Shown here: positions 8,829-19,389 of the stretch, in pieces
Position numbering within the stretch: the first letter of the stretch is position 1
How the letters are laid out: every line of letters begins with the position of its first letter
Origin: Pseudomonas benzenivorans
Lineage (GTDB): Bacteria; Pseudomonadota; Gammaproteobacteria; Pseudomonadales; Pseudomonadaceae
Assembly: GCF_033547155.1 (NCBI RefSeq)
Contig: NZ_CP137892.1
Span: 3,348,001-3,412,000, forward strand
DNA: 64,000 bases
Reading direction: 5' to 3'
Made by a program: the position numbers and the translations under genes
The notes under the pieces: generated by a model
The model's input: only the letters and a program-made list of their open reading frames with translations
What the model was told of the DNA's origin: nothing
Database searches by the model: none

Positions 8829-9445
8829 TGGTGCTAGTCCTCATTGTTGGCAAACCTGGGGCGGCCAGGCCGATATACCGGGCGATACGCGGGGTACGCC
8901 CCGAGCATTCGCGTGTGTCACGACTTGGCGGTTGTCGCCACCTGTGGCCGGGCAACAGGCTCGAGCATGCGTTAGCGACTCGTACACGCGCCGGGCAGCA
9001 GCTGCCGAGATGAACTGCCACCAACAAGGGATGATCGGGAATGGCCGCGTGAGCGCAGGGTAATACGGGCAGGGTTGTGGCGCTAGCCGAGGCGATTTGC
9101 GGCATTGGCTCGGGCCTGGGCAAGCACCCAGGCTCTCAAGGCGTCGTCCGGGCGAACAGCGGCGAGCCCCATGCAGTCTATGTGGACCGTTACAGGGACC
9201 AAGCGCTTTAGGGAACATGGCCTGAGCTTGGTAATGCGTGACGACGCAGTCGTGACCAGCACAACGACTGGAACAGAGATCACGGACAAAGGAGTCGCAC
9301 GAATCACGGCGAGCAGCCCTACCCATGGCGTAATGCGCACTTTAGTGGCCTACTGGCCAACCTAAATCTCGCGTTCAATCAGCGCTAGCCAGGGCCGTCT
9401 CGTTGTGAATAATGCCCGGGCCTGTACTCGCCCAAGCGGATTGCC
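8829..9445. other. 617-bp stretch without a supportable gene
   Basis: Between folD and rlmF no reading frame has a recognisable product, good start site and normal codon bias together. Frames on both strands (for example 9105-9365 plus) have atypical composition rich in Ser, Thr and Ala without family motifs. The base composition is less extreme than the flanks. I see no repeats, tRNA or terminator. It must contain the divergent promoters of folD and rlmF; it may be an eroded gene. Confidence 0.5.
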
Positions 9446-10435
9446 ATGCCTCGCCGACCCTCACGCCCCGCCCAGCCCAAGTCCGCCGCCCAGGTCGACA
9501 AGGGTCGGCTGCACCCACGCAACCGCCACCAGGGACGCTACGACTTCCCGGCGCTGATCGAGAGCAGCCCGGAGCTGGCGCAGTTCGTCATCCTCAACCC
9601 CTACGGCAAGCAGAGCATCGACTTCGCCAACCCAGCTGCGGTCAAGGTCTTCAACCGCGCCCTGCTCAAGCAGCATTACGGCATCGCGCACTGGGACATT
9701 CCCGCCGACTACCTGTGCCCGCCTATTCCTGGCCGCGCCGACTACCTGCATTACCTGGCCGACCTGCTGGCCGAGGACTGTGCCGGCACCATCCCCCGCG
9801 GACCGCGGGTACGCGCCCTGGACATCGGCGTCGGCGCCAACTGCATCTACCCGCTGCTGGGCCAGCGCGAGTACGGCTGGCGCTTCCTCGGCGCCGATAT
9901 CGCCACCAGCGCCATCGCCTCGGCCCAGGCCATAGTCCAGGCCAACCGCTTGGACACCGATATCGAACTGCGCCGGCAAGACGATCCCCGGCACATCTTC
10001 CAGGGCCTGCTGCAAGCCGGCGAACGCTTCGACCTGAGCCTGTGCAACCCGCCCTTCCACGCCTCGGCCGCCGAGGCCAGCAGCGGCAGCAAGCGCAAGT
10101 GGCGCAACCTGGGCAAGCTCGACCCCAAGCGCAAGTTGCCGGTGCTCAATTTCGGCGGGCAGGCCGCCGAGCTGTGGTGCCAGGGCGGCGAGGCGGCCTT
10201 CGTCGCGCGCCTGATCCGTGAAAGCGCGCAGTACGCCGAGCAGGTGCTGTGGTTCAGCTCCCTGGTGTCCAAGGCCAGCAACCTGCCCGGAGTCCAGGCC
10301 GCCCTGCAGCAAGCCGGCGCGCTGTCGGTACGCACCGTGAACATGGCTCAGGGACAGAAACAGAGCCGCTTCGTCGCCTGGACCTTCCTCACCCCCGAGC
10401 AACGACAGGCCTGGCACAGGACCCGCGGACAGTAG
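9446..10435 (+). CDS. rlmF: 23S rRNA m6A1618 methyltransferase RlmF
   Basis: A 329-residue SAM-dependent methyltransferase that modifies A1618 of 23S rRNA. The SAM-binding motif is [16 protein letters not shown] (about 125-139) and the catalytic N6-adenine motif is NPPFH (201-205). The conserved N-terminal block [16 protein letters not shown] and [13 protein letters not shown] identify RlmF rather than other N6-methyltransferases. Length matches the family (about 310-330). The ATG at 9446 has only a weak AAGCGG site. It appears monocistronic and converges on a potassium-channel gene. Confidence 0.93.
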   Translation: MPRRPSRPAQPKSAAQVDKGRLHPRNRHQGRYDFPALIESSPELAQFVILNPYGKQSIDFANPAAVKVFNRALLKQHYGIAHWDIPADYLCPPIPGRADYLHYLADLLAEDCAGTIPRGPRVRALDIGVGANCIYPLLGQREYGWRFLGADIATSAIASAQAIVQANRLDTDIELRRQDDPRHIFQGLLQAGERFDLSLCNPPFHASAAEASSGSKRKWRNLGKLDPKRKLPVLNFGGQAAELWCQGGEAAFVARLIRESAQYAEQVLWFSSLVSKASNLPGVQAALQQAGALSVRTVNMAQGQKQSRFVAWTFLTPEQRQAWHRTRGQ

Positions 10436-10463
10436 CCGGGACGTCGACTCGCCGGCAGCCGCG

Positions 10464-10889
10464 CTACCTGGTACCCCAGTAGCGTTGCATTTCCACGAAC
10501 AGGAAGGACGCCGTCCAGGTGATCAGCACCAGGCCGGTCAGCGCCTCTATCCCGGTCAGGTAGCGCAGCTCCCCGTAGGGCTGGATATCGCCGAAGCCCA
10601 GGGTGGTGAAGGTGGTGAAAGAGAAATACACGCAGTCCAGCAGGCTGCCGTCGAAGCTGCCCGCCAGCCGCCCCCAGCCCTCGGCCCTGTGGGTGAAGAA
10701 ATAGACGAAGGCGAACAGCCAGACCTCCACCGCATGGGCGACCAGCGCCCCGCACACGCCCAACACTATGCGCAGGCGGTGACGCACCTTGAGCCTGGGC
10801 AACAGCACGGAGAGGCGCGAGAGGAACTCGTAATGAATCACCACGGCGGCGACCACCACCAGGCTGTTGACGACAAATACACTGACCAC
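10464..10889 (-). CDS. Two-pore-helix potassium channel family protein
   Basis: A small Ion_trans_2-type channel subunit of about 141 residues. It has an N-terminal membrane helix (FVVNSLVVVAAVVIHY), a second helix (VWLFAFVYFF), a pore helix with selectivity filter TTLGFGD (in FTTFTTLGFGDIQPYG) and a last helix (GLVLITWTASFLFVEMQ). The filter is the canonical K+ form. I use the GTG at 10889, preceded by AGGGG; a TTG at 10907 in the same frame is possible. No cytoplasmic RCK/TrkA domain is present, so its gating is unknown. It is read toward rlmF. Confidence 0.8.
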   Translation of the reverse strand: MVSVFVVNSLVVVAAVVIHYEFLSRLSVLLPRLKVRHRLRIVLGVCGALVAHAVEVWLFAFVYFFTHRAEGWGRLAGSFDGSLLDCVYFSFTTFTTLGFGDIQPYGELRYLTGIEALTGLVLITWTASFLFVEMQRYWGTR

Positions 10890-11393
10890 GGGGGCCCCTA
10901 ATGCCAAAGACCGAAGGGATGCGCAGGCCCTTGCCGAGCGCGCAACGCCGATCAGTATGGCGCCGTCGGAGCCGCGTGGTCACGCTGCACCATGGCCATC
11001 GCCCGCGTCGGACGACTTCTCCTGCCAATGGTGCGACATTCACGGGCCGCCCTTCGCCGTTCAGCCCTACGCCGGCAGTACAGGCTGATTGTCCCTGCCC
11101 GCCCGAATGAACAACCTACCAAGAGCTCACAACCAGCCCACACCTATAGCCCTCTGACGCTGGTACGACGCTATAGGCGATCGGACCGGCGCCCCATAAG
11201 CCTGGCTGCACGCCTCGCGACTGTGCAGCTCAGGCCCGTGGCGCATCCCATCTGCGGCGTCTAGGCTATAAGTCCTAATGGCCAGGTGCCGCCATCCGGC
11301 GCGTGCGTGCCGGCTGCGGCGCCGAGCGGGTAGAACAGCCCTGCGGCCAGCAGTGCTTGTTCCAAGCCTCAGGTGCAAGGAGTGGCTGGGTCC
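10890..11393. other. Roughly 500-bp intergenic region
   Basis: This region lies between the divergent channel gene and the GGDEF-EAL gene and should hold both promoters. Reading frames here are short, overlap in all frames and lack recognisable motifs. No clear terminator or operator was found. Confidence 0.4.
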
Positions 11394-14021
11394 ATGAGCA
11401 GTAAGCCCGCTCGCCCCAAACCGGGCGCCCAGGCGAAGGGTTGTCTTCGCGAGTGGCGCAAATACTCGATCAGTGCCGGTTTCGTCCTGCTCTGGCTGAT
11501 CGGCCTGCTGGTGATCTACCGCGACGCCGAGCAGATGGCGGCCAATACCGAGACCAAGATCCGCAAGGAAATGGGCATCGAAACCCGGGCCATGGCTGCA
11601 AAGCTGGCCGGCATGCTCGAGCGCACCTACCTGACCGTCAAGACCATCTCCCTGCTGCCGGCGGTGCGCGCCGCCGCATCGCGCAACCGCGGCGATGCCG
11701 CTGAAGATGTCGTCGATGAGGGGCATTTCAGCGGCGACGACGCCACCATCATCCAACAGCTGTACAACCACATTGCCGCCGATGTCGAAGTCTCGGAGAT
11801 CTACCTGGTCTACGACGGCTTCGCCCCGGAACAGGGCCAGGTGCCCTTCCTGATGTTCGACGAGGTGCTGCTCGAGCGTATCAGCACGGCCCATACCCAC
11901 GCCCCGACCCACGATGCCGACGTGCCGGAGGAGTACGAGGCCGCCGAGTACGCCGAATACGTGCGCCAGCTCGACCACCTGCGCCGACACGCCCCGCGGC
12001 TGCCGGACGAAGCGCCGCAGGGCATCGCCGCGGTGACCTCGGCCCTGTTGCGCACCTGCGACAACTCCCAGTACACCTCCCTGGCGAACGGCGACCAGCG
12101 CGACAGCCACGGCCTGCTGCTGTCGGTCCCCATCTACGACCTGAGCAGCAAGGCCTTCAAGGGCCTGGTCACCGCCGTGCTGCGGGCCAATGTACTGGAA
12201 GCGGCGCTGCTGGGCTGGCCCCGGCTACCCGTCACCGAACTCGACCGGGCCATGCTCGCCCAGCAGCGCATCGACCTGCAGTCGCCCCCGGCCGAGTACG
12301 TGCTGGAGAACCGCGGTACCGGCGACCGCATCATGGACAGACGCAGCACCAGCCTGCCGCGCGTGCTGGCCGAGCAGGAACGGGCCGCCATCCACCTGGC
12401 GCAGGATGTCAGGCTGCCCTACTCCTCGGCCTGGCGCCTGCACCGCTACAAGAGCGCGGCAGACCTCGACCGGGCCATCGCCCCCATCCGGCGCGAGATG
12501 TGGCAGCGCCTCGGCCTGCTGAGCATGCTGCTGGCCGCCCTGGGCCTGGCGGTGGAGCGGGTCTTCGCGGTGCAGCGGCGCTCGACCCGCACCCTCACCC
12601 TGATGGCCAACTACGATGCCCTGACCGGCCTGCCCAACCGCCGCCTGGTCGCCGAACATCTGGCCAACGCCCTCAGCCGCGCCCCCACCGCCAGCAGCCA
12701 GTACGCGGTGCTGATGATCGACTTGGACGACTTCAAGGAGGTCAACGACAGCCTCGGCCATCAGGTCGGCGACCGCCTGCTGGTCGAGGTGGCACAGCGT
12801 TTCGTCGACAGCCTGCGCGCCTCGGACCAGCTGTTGCAGCTGCACTGTGAAGCCGAGCCTCTGGACGTGAACAGCTCGATGGTCGGCCGCCTGGGCGGCG
12901 ACGAGTTTCTCGTGCTGCTGCCCGAGCAGTCCGGCCTGGCTCAGGTCGTGGGCATCGCCGAGCGCCTGCAGGCGAGCCTGCGCGAGCCCATCGCCCTGGA
13001 CCGGGAGCAGATCTACGTGCATGCCAGCATCGGCATCGCGGTCTACCCCGAGCACGGCAGCGATGGCCCATTGCTGCTGCGCAGCGCCGACGCCGCCATG
13101 TACCTGGCCAAACGCCAGGGGCGTGGCCAGACCGTGGTGTTCCAGCAGGACCTCGACGAGCAGTCGCGCCAGCGCCTGCACCTGCTGACCGACCTGCATT
13201 CGGCCCTGGCGCTGAACCAGTTCACCCTGCACTACCAGCCGGAGCTGAATCTGGCCAGCGGCCAGATCGACTGCGTCGAAGCGCTGATCCGCTGGCAGCA
13301 TCCGACCCTGGGACTGATCTACCCGGCCCACTTCATTGCATTGTTGGAGCAGTCGGGACTGGTCCTGGAGGTCGGTCAGTGGGCCCTGGAGAGCGCCTGC
13401 CGGCAGCTCAAGAGTTGGCAAGACAACCACTCGCCGATCAAACACCTGTGCGTCAATGTCTCGGTCAAACAGCTGGCCCAGCCAGGGTTTGCCGAGTCGC
13501 TGCAGGACACCATCCGCAACGTCGGCATCGCCCCCGAGGCGCTGACCCTGGAGCTGACCGAGTCGATGCTGATGCAGCACCCGGAGGCCAATATTCACCT
13601 GCTGCAGAGCTTGCGCAAGACCGGGGTCAAGGTGGCCCTGGACGACTTCGGCACCGGCTACTCGTCGTTCAGCTACCTGCGCCAACTGCCGTTGGACGTG
13701 CTGAAGATCGACCGCAGCTTCGTCATCGACACCGGCACCCCGCAGGGCCTGGCCATCTGCCATACGATCACCGCACTGGCGCAACGTCTCGGCCTCAAGG
13801 TCATCGCCGAGGGCATCGAGTCGGCCGAGCAGTTCTGCAACATGCACGCCACCGGCAGCGACTGGATGCAGGGCTATCTGATCGCCCGCCCATTGCCGGC
13901 GGAGCAGATCGACCCGTTCGCCCGCGGCTTCGACTGGCACGCCTTCAGGGTCGACAATGACCTGCTGGAGCACAGTCCGGAGTGGCTCCCCTGGCCACAC
14001 CGCGCGCCGTCGCCCTCCTAG
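11394..14021 (+). CDS. Membrane-bound GGDEF-EAL c-di-GMP turnover protein
   Basis: An 875-residue signalling protein. A membrane helix near residues 27-45 is followed by a roughly 330-residue periplasmic sensor region, then a second helix (LGLLSMLLAALGLAV, about 370-385). The GGDEF domain has its active motif intact at 501-505. The EAL domain has E629-A-L, the loop DDFGTGYSS and the conserved LKIDRSF. Both diguanylate cyclase and c-di-GMP phosphodiesterase activities are thus possible. The ATG at 11394 follows AAGGAG; a GTG 21 bases upstream is in frame. It converges with sbcC, with 35 bases between the stops. The signal sensed is unknown. Confidence 0.9.
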   Translation: MSSKPARPKPGAQAKGCLREWRKYSISAGFVLLWLIGLLVIYRDAEQMAANTETKIRKEMGIETRAMAAKLAGMLERTYLTVKTISLLPAVRAAASRNRGDAAEDVVDEGHFSGDDATIIQQLYNHIAADVEVSEIYLVYDGFAPEQGQVPFLMFDEVLLERISTAHTHAPTHDADVPEEYEAAEYAEYVRQLDHLRRHAPRLPDEAPQGIAAVTSALLRTCDNSQYTSLANGDQRDSHGLLLSVPIYDLSSKAFKGLVTAVLRANVLEAALLGWPRLPVTELDRAMLAQQRIDLQSPPAEYVLENRGTGDRIMDRRSTSLPRVLAEQERAAIHLAQDVRLPYSSAWRLHRYKSAADLDRAIAPIRREMWQRLGLLSMLLAALGLAVERVFAVQRRSTRTLTLMANYDALTGLPNRRLVAEHLANALSRAPTASSQYAVLMIDLDDFKEVNDSLGHQVGDRLLVEVAQRFVDSLRASDQLLQLHCEAEPLDVNSSMVGRLGGDEFLVLLPEQSGLAQVVGIAERLQASLREPIALDREQIYVHASIGIAVYPEHGSDGPLLLRSADAAMYLAKRQGRGQTVVFQQDLDEQSRQRLHLLTDLHSALALNQFTLHYQPELNLASGQIDCVEALIRWQHPTLGLIYPAHFIALLEQSGLVLEVGQWALESACRQLKSWQDNHSPIKHLCVNVSVKQLAQPGFAESLQDTIRNVGIAPEALTLELTESMLMQHPEANIHLLQSLRKTGVKVALDDFGTGYSSFSYLRQLPLDVLKIDRSFVIDTGTPQGLAICHTITALAQRLGLKVIAEGIESAEQFCNMHATGSDWMQGYLIARPLPAEQIDPFARGFDWHAFRVDNDLLEHSPEWLPWPHRAPSPS

Positions 14022-14056
14022 CCCCCGCTGTGCCCTGCCTTCGTCTGGCCACGGAC

Positions 14057-17000
14057 CTACAGGGCGAAGCACCGATCCAGGGCGCTGTAGCCCAGGCCCA
14101 CGCCCTTGTGCACCTTCAGCTGCACCGGAATGCGCTCCTTGAGTGCCTCGACGTGGCTGATCACGCCGATCATCTTGCCGCTGGCGTTGAGGCTGTCGAG
14201 GGCATCCAGGGCCACTTCCAGGGTCTCGCCATCGAGGGTGCCGAAGCCTTCGTCGAGGAAAAGCGAGTCGATGCTGGTCTTGTGGCTGACCAGGTCGGAA
14301 AGCCCCAGGGCCAGGGCCAGGCTGACCAGGAAGCTCTCGCCGCCGGACAGGGTGCGGGTATCGCGGGCCACGTCGGCTTGCCAGGTGTCGACCACTGCCA
14401 ACTCCAGCTCGCCGCCCGGCTTGCGCGCCAGCTGGTAGCGGCCGTGCAGGCGCTGCAGTTGCCGGTTGGCCAGGTAGACCAGGTGATCGAGGGTCAGGCC
14501 CTGGGCAAACCTGCGGTACTTGGCACCGTCGGCCGAACCGATCAGGCCGTTGAGCCGCTGCCACAGGTCGTAGTCGGCCTGCTGCGCGGCGATCGCCGCG
14601 AACAGTGCCTGCTGGCCCTGGCGGCGGGCATCGTCGCCCAGCAGTTGGGCGCGAATCTCGCCCTGGCGCTGGCTCAGGCGCTTCAGTTGCGCGGCCAGGG
14701 CCTGCAGCTGCTCGTCCAGTTCGGTCAGTTCCAGGCTGCTGAGCGGCTCGGCGCGCAGGCGCTGCAGCTGCTCCTCGGCGGCCAGACGCAGGGCCACCGC
14801 CTCGGTCAGCGCGGTATCCAGGCGGCTCTTGAATGCAACCAGACGCTGGCGCTCGTCGTCGTCCAGCAGGGCGGCGCGGAAGGCCGCGAGGTCGGCGAAG
14901 GGGCTGGCCTGCAAGGCGCTCGCCCAGGCCGCCTCATGCTCGGCCAGGCGTCCGCGCGCCTGCTCCAGCTGCGCGGCCTGGCTCTGCGCCCGGCCTTGCA
15001 GGGCATCGGCCTGGCGTTGCCCCTGGGCCAACGCCGCCTCGGCCGCCTGCAGGGCCTGCTGGGGACATTCGGTGGGGGCCAATGGCGCCAGATCCTGCTC
15101 GCCGCCGGCCAGCCAGCGCGCCCGCCACTGCTCGGCCAGGGCCTCGGCTTCCTGCTGCAGGCGCTGGGCCTCGCGCACCTCATCTTGCAGCTGTTGCTCG
15201 CGCTGCTGGTCCTGCTGCCACTGCTGCCACTGCCGCTCGCGCTCGGCCAGCCAGGCGGCGCCATCCTCCGGCAGCGTATCGGCAAATCCGTCGAGGCTGG
15301 CCAACAGGCTGGCGGCCTGTGCCTCGACCTGCCGAAACAGCTGCTGCAGGTGCTGCTGCTGTTCGTGTTGACGCTGGCCGGCGTTGTCCAGATCGCGCTG
15401 CGACAGAGCCTGCTGCGCCTCGGCGGCGGCACAGGCCTTCTCGCATCGCTCGCGCTGACCGGCGGCCTGCTGCGCCTCGGCCTTGCAGGCCTCGATGGCG
15501 CCTAGCCGCTGCTGCAGTTCGGCCAATGCCTGTTCATGGGCCCGTAGCACCTGCGGCAACGCCGTGGCATCGCTGAGCGTCAGCCCCTGCTCGGCCACCT
15601 GGCGCCGCCACTGCTCGTCCAGTTGGCGCAGCTGGGCATCGGCCTCGTCACGGCGCGCGCCCGCCTGCTCGACCTGGGCCACCAGGCGCGCCAGCTCGTC
15701 GCGCAGGCCCACGCCGCGCTCCTCCAGGTTCGCCAGGGCCTCGCGCCGCTCAGTCAGCTGCCGCTGTGTGGTGGAAACATCCAGCGCCTGGTAGCTGGCG
15801 ATCGCCGGGTGTTCGACGGAGCCGCACAGCGGGCAGGCCTCGCCGGGCTGCAACTGGGCCCGATAGGCCTCCAGCGCCTGGATGCGCCGCTCCTGCTCCA
15901 GCAGCTGTTCCTTGTCGGCGACCTGCTGCTTGAGCTCCTTGTAGCGCGTGCGCAGCTCACCGAGTTCGGCCTCCTTGGCCGCCCGGCGCCGGCCCAGCTC
16001 GGCCAGCTGCGGGCGCTGTTCGGCGAGCCGGCTCTCGACCTGCTGACGCGAGCGGGCCAGCTGTTCCAAACGGTCGAGGCCGCGGCCCTGCTGTTGCAGC
16101 CCTTGCCAGCGCTCCCGCAGGCCCGCCTCGCTGGCGCCCTCGAGCAAGGCCTGCAGGGCATCCTGCTGCCGGGCTTCGGCCTGGCGAGCGGCGTGCAGCT
16201 CGTCTTGGGCCGTCGCGACCTGCTCGCGCAGTCGGCTCAACTGGCTCTGCAGCCCCTCGATGGCCGTCGTGCTGTGCTGCACCTGGGCCTGGGCCGCCGT
16301 CGACTCCTCCGCCAATTGGCGCCGCCGGTCGAACTGGGCACGCCAACCCACGAGCAACTCGCCCAGACGACTGCGCCGCGGCTGCTCGGCCAATCGTGCC
16401 TGCAGCAGACCGCGCTGCTCTGATAGCTCGATCACCGCCTCCCGGCGCCGGGAGGCGAGCTGAACAGCGTACTGGCTGGCCTGCCAGAGGCCGCGGGTGA
16501 CCTGCTCGGCGCAGCCCCGCTGCTGGCGCTGGATGTCCTCCAGCCCACCTTGCGCCTGCTGCAGATCCGCGTGGGCCTGCTGCCAGGCCTGGTACAGCGG
16601 CTGCAGGCGCGTCGCCGGCTCGCCGGCGGCCAGGCGCTGCAACTGCGGCGCGGCATCGTCCAGGGCCTGGCGCGCCAATCGCTCACGCTCGCTCTGTTGC
16701 CGATGCTGTTGCTCGGCCCGGGCCAGGTCCTCGCGCCAGCGGCGCTGTAGCAGCAGGCTCTGCTGGGCTACGCCCAGCGGCGCTTCCTCGGCCAGCAGGC
16801 ACACGGCCTCGGCGTCCAGTGCCGCACGCTGCTCGTCGCCAAGCAGCTCGACACCTTTGGCCCGGCTCTGCAACTTCTCCAGCTCGACCGCCGCCACCTT
16901 GGTGCGCTCATAAACCCGCTGGGAGATCTGCCCGTAGATCTCGGTGCCGGTCAGCTCCTCCAGCAGCTCGGCGCGCTGGTTGGCGCCCGCCTCGAGGAAG

Positions 17001-17476
17001 GCCGCGAAGCCGCCCTGGGCCAGCAGCATGGACTTGGTGAAACGCTCGAAATCCAGGCCGGTGAGGCGCTCGGTCTCGCGCAGCTTCTCGTTGATCTTGT
17101 CGGTGAGGATCTGCCCGTCGGCCGCGGCCAGCTCCACCTTCGGCGCCTGCAGCGCGCCCTCGGCCTTGTCGCGGGCGCGGCGCTGGCTCCAGAACGCACG
17201 GTAACCGACGCCCTTGACCTCGAACTCGACCTCGGCCAGGCAGTCGGCGGTATGCCGGGTCATCAGCTCGTTGCCGCCGGCCGACAGGCTGCTCATGCGC
17301 GGGGTGCGGTGGTACAGGGCCAGGCAGATGGCGTCGAGCAGGGTGGTCTTGCCGGCGCCAGTCGGCCCGGTGATGGCGAACAGGCCATTGCCGGCGAAGG
17401 GCTCGGCGGTGAAATCCACCTTCCACTCGCCCTTCAGCGAATTGAGGTTCTTCAGGCGCAGGCTGAGGATTTTCAT
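14057..17476 (-). CDS. sbcC: DNA repair exonuclease subunit SbcC (Rad50-like)
   Basis: A 1139-residue SMC-like ATPase that works with SbcD to cleave DNA hairpins and protein-blocked ends. The N-terminus has MKILSLRLKNLNSLKG and Walker A GPTGAGKTT (about 38-46). A very long Gln/Arg/Glu/Leu-rich coiled coil is folded at the zinc hook CPLC (C548 and C551). The C-terminus has the signature LSGGESFLVSLALALGL and Walker B SLFLDEGFGTLD. The start has no strong ribosome site. In most bacteria the gene directly follows or overlaps sbcD; here it is 1.9 kb away from it on the same strand, with an MFS gene between. Confidence 0.94.
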   Translation of the reverse strand: MKILSLRLKNLNSLKGEWKVDFTAEPFAGNGLFAITGPTGAGKTTLLDAICLALYHRTPRMSSLSAGGNELMTRHTADCLAEVEFEVKGVGYRAFWSQRRARDKAEGALQAPKVELAAADGQILTDKINEKLRETERLTGLDFERFTKSMLLAQGGFAAFLEAGANQRAELLEELTGTEIYGQISQRVYERTKVAAVELEKLQSRAKGVELLGDEQRAALDAEAVCLLAEEAPLGVAQQSLLLQRRWREDLARAEQQHRQQSERERLARQALDDAAPQLQRLAAGEPATRLQPLYQAWQQAHADLQQAQGGLEDIQRQQRGCAEQVTRGLWQASQYAVQLASRRREAVIELSEQRGLLQARLAEQPRRSRLGELLVGWRAQFDRRRQLAEESTAAQAQVQHSTTAIEGLQSQLSRLREQVATAQDELHAARQAEARQQDALQALLEGASEAGLRERWQGLQQQGRGLDRLEQLARSRQQVESRLAEQRPQLAELGRRRAAKEAELGELRTRYKELKQQVADKEQLLEQERRIQALEAYRAQLQPGEACPLCGSVEHPAIASYQALDVSTTQRQLTERREALANLEERGVGLRDELARLVAQVEQAGARRDEADAQLRQLDEQWRRQVAEQGLTLSDATALPQVLRAHEQALAELQQRLGAIEACKAEAQQAAGQRERCEKACAAAEAQQALSQRDLDNAGQRQHEQQQHLQQLFRQVEAQAASLLASLDGFADTLPEDGAAWLAERERQWQQWQQDQQREQQLQDEVREAQRLQQEAEALAEQWRARWLAGGEQDLAPLAPTECPQQALQAAEAALAQGQRQADALQGRAQSQAAQLEQARGRLAEHEAAWASALQASPFADLAAFRAALLDDDERQRLVAFKSRLDTALTEAVALRLAAEEQLQRLRAEPLSSLELTELDEQLQALAAQLKRLSQRQGEIRAQLLGDDARRQGQQALFAAIAAQQADYDLWQRLNGLIGSADGAKYRRFAQGLTLDHLVYLANRQLQRLHGRYQLARKPGGELELAVVDTWQADVARDTRTLSGGESFLVSLALALGLSDLVSHKTSIDSLFLDEGFGTLDGETLEVALDALDSLNASGKMIGVISHVEALKERIPVQLKVHKGVGLGYSALDRCFAL

Positions 17477-17689
17477 GTCGGGGTCGGGACGCGTCGGAAA
17501 ACGGCCATTCTGCCATTGTTACCGGTGTGACGCCGACGCCCCCTATACGCAGCGCGTGCCCGGATGAACACCGAAAGAGCGATCACATCAGGTCAAGACG
17601 TGGAGCACCTTAAGCGCTGTGCGCGGAGACAGAGCGCCCCCAGCGATCAGCGCCCTGGCTGCGCGGGGTTCTCGCCTTGTTCGTGTCGG

Positions 17690-18961
17690 CTAATGGTTTC
17701 GGCTTGTCCCGTTATGGGGGTCCAGTGGCTCTCCAGCCGCATCCTCGAGCTGGTGATCGAACGCCGCCTGGAGGCCGGTTTCGTCCTCAACCGACTCCCC
17801 GGGCTCATGGTCGATATAACGCGGATACAGCGGCGACAAGATGGCCACCAGCGTGCCGATCGCGGAAAAGATGGCAAACGCATCGGCGTAGCCAAACTCA
17901 TTCACCAGCACGCCGACGAGGGGCGAGCCGGTCGCCTGCCCGAGGGCAACGGCCATGAACGGCAGGACCGGCCCCATTGACAGTCGACCGGGCAACAGGC
18001 GGATGCCGGTCATCAGATAGAGTCCCGTCAGGCTCATGTAGGCCAGGCCGAAGACCAGCGCGGAAAACGCCGTGAGCACCAGCTGGCCGGGGCTGGCCGC
18101 GAGCAATGCCATGCTCGAGGACAGCATCATCAGCATCAGTGCGTGGGTGATCGGTGGGTTGTTGCGATCGGCCAGGTCGGCCACCACGGCACCGCCAAGG
18201 CCAGCGATGCCAACCGCCAGCCACAGCCACCCGGTTGCGCCGGACGGCAGGTCACCGAGGGTGACCACGAGATCGGGTGCGAATATCCAGTAGGCGGATG
18301 AGACGAAGCCCATCGCGAATGCAAACAGTGAGAGCCTGAACAGACGCGACCACTGCAGGGCGTTGATCGGCGGCGGCGGCGCGGCGTTCGCCGGAGTGAC
18401 TCGCGACACCGAGGGGATAAAGTACCAAGCGGCCACTACCCCGACGGCCGCCAGGACGGCAAAGGATAGGTAGGCGAAACGCCAGGCACCAGCCAGGAAC
18501 AGAACCGCCGGGACGGCCACGACCACCCCAATGCTGGTGCCGGCATTCATGACCGCACTCACCCGGCCATGCAGCGAGCGCTTGACCAGCGCCTGCATGG
18601 CAGCGGTAAGCGCCGGCATCATCAGTCCGGTGCAGATACCGCAGGCGAATACTCCCACCCCCAGCGAGAGAGCGCTGGAGGCCTGACTGATCAGTGCCAG
18701 GCCGCCGACGGCGAAACCACCCGACATCACCGCGGTGTAGCGGGCGCCGAGGCGATCGGCGGCGAAAGGCGCAACCAGCGTGGCCAGCAAGAAGCTGATG
18801 AGCGGCAACGCGCCAATGATGCCGATGGCATAAGGCGTCAGCTCCAGGTCGACGCGGATAGGAGGCACGAACAGCCCGAAGGCGAAGCGCGCGAGCCCGA
18901 AACTGATGGCCACGAGCGCTGCACCGAACAGTGCAAACCCCGTGCTCGAAAGAGACTTCAT
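17690..18961 (-). CDS. MFS transporter (YbfB/YjiJ-like)
   Basis: A 423-residue major facilitator with twelve predicted membrane helices, starting FALFGAALVAISFGLARFAFGLFVPPIR, which is typical of the YbfB/YjiJ group. The intracellular motif after TM2 is APFAADRLGARYTAVMSGG. Its C-terminal tail after the last helix is acidic and polar (about 45 residues). The substrate is unknown. It lies between sbcD and sbcC on the same strand, with 428 bases to sbcD and 213 to sbcC, so it looks like an insertion into an ancestral sbcDC operon. An uptake or drug-export role cannot be told from sequence. Confidence 0.85.
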   Translation of the reverse strand: MKSLSSTGFALFGAALVAISFGLARFAFGLFVPPIRVDLELTPYAIGIIGALPLISFLLATLVAPFAADRLGARYTAVMSGGFAVGGLALISQASSALSLGVGVFACGICTGLMMPALTAAMQALVKRSLHGRVSAVMNAGTSIGVVVAVPAVLFLAGAWRFAYLSFAVLAAVGVVAAWYFIPSVSRVTPANAAPPPPINALQWSRLFRLSLFAFAMGFVSSAYWIFAPDLVVTLGDLPSGATGWLWLAVGIAGLGGAVVADLADRNNPPITHALMLMMLSSSMALLAASPGQLVLTAFSALVFGLAYMSLTGLYLMTGIRLLPGRLSMGPVLPFMAVALGQATGSPLVGVLVNEFGYADAFAIFSAIGTLVAILSPLYPRYIDHEPGESVEDETGLQAAFDHQLEDAAGEPLDPHNGTSRNH

Positions 18962-19389
18962 GCCGCCCCCGCCAGATAGACATCAAGAATCGCGGCCCGC
19001 CTAGGTCCTGGGCCAAGCCCCTTTCTCGCGATGACGCCCCGTTGATGCTCAAAGTCCGTAGTGGCGTTGATCACCGTGCAGCCCTCACGGCAAGGAGACA
19101 GGCAAGGAAGTTTGACGCAGACATGCCGCAACGCTTCGGCAACGGCATACCCGTCTGGAGAGGGGCAGGCTTTCCCCCTCGATGACCGTTGATTTCGCCC
19201 TTTGAAAACGCTCTCGCATGCCACAAACCAGACACTGACAGCGTAGGAGCCCTTTGCGCCGTACTCAAGCCGGATTGCGCCCATCCCGGTTCACGCATCA
19301 CCGGAATCCCTTCTCACCCGGCGCGTGGTGAGCGCTGACCGGCCTGCCGGGCCAGGCCTTCGCCGGGGCACGAGTCCCTGGGCGAGGAC
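18962..19389. other. 428-bp gap between sbcD and the MFS gene
   Basis: No convincing gene. It contains short overlapping frames only. It presumably holds the promoter of the MFS gene. Together with 17477-17689 it marks the edges of the segment separating sbcD from sbcC. I saw no terminal inverted repeats or target-site duplication at its limits. Confidence 0.4.

Noticed and set aside
12225..14564. 779-codon minus-strand frame across the GGDEF-EAL gene and the sbcC end
   Set aside because: Antisense to two genes with intact catalytic motifs; composition is Gln/Arg/Gly rich without domains.
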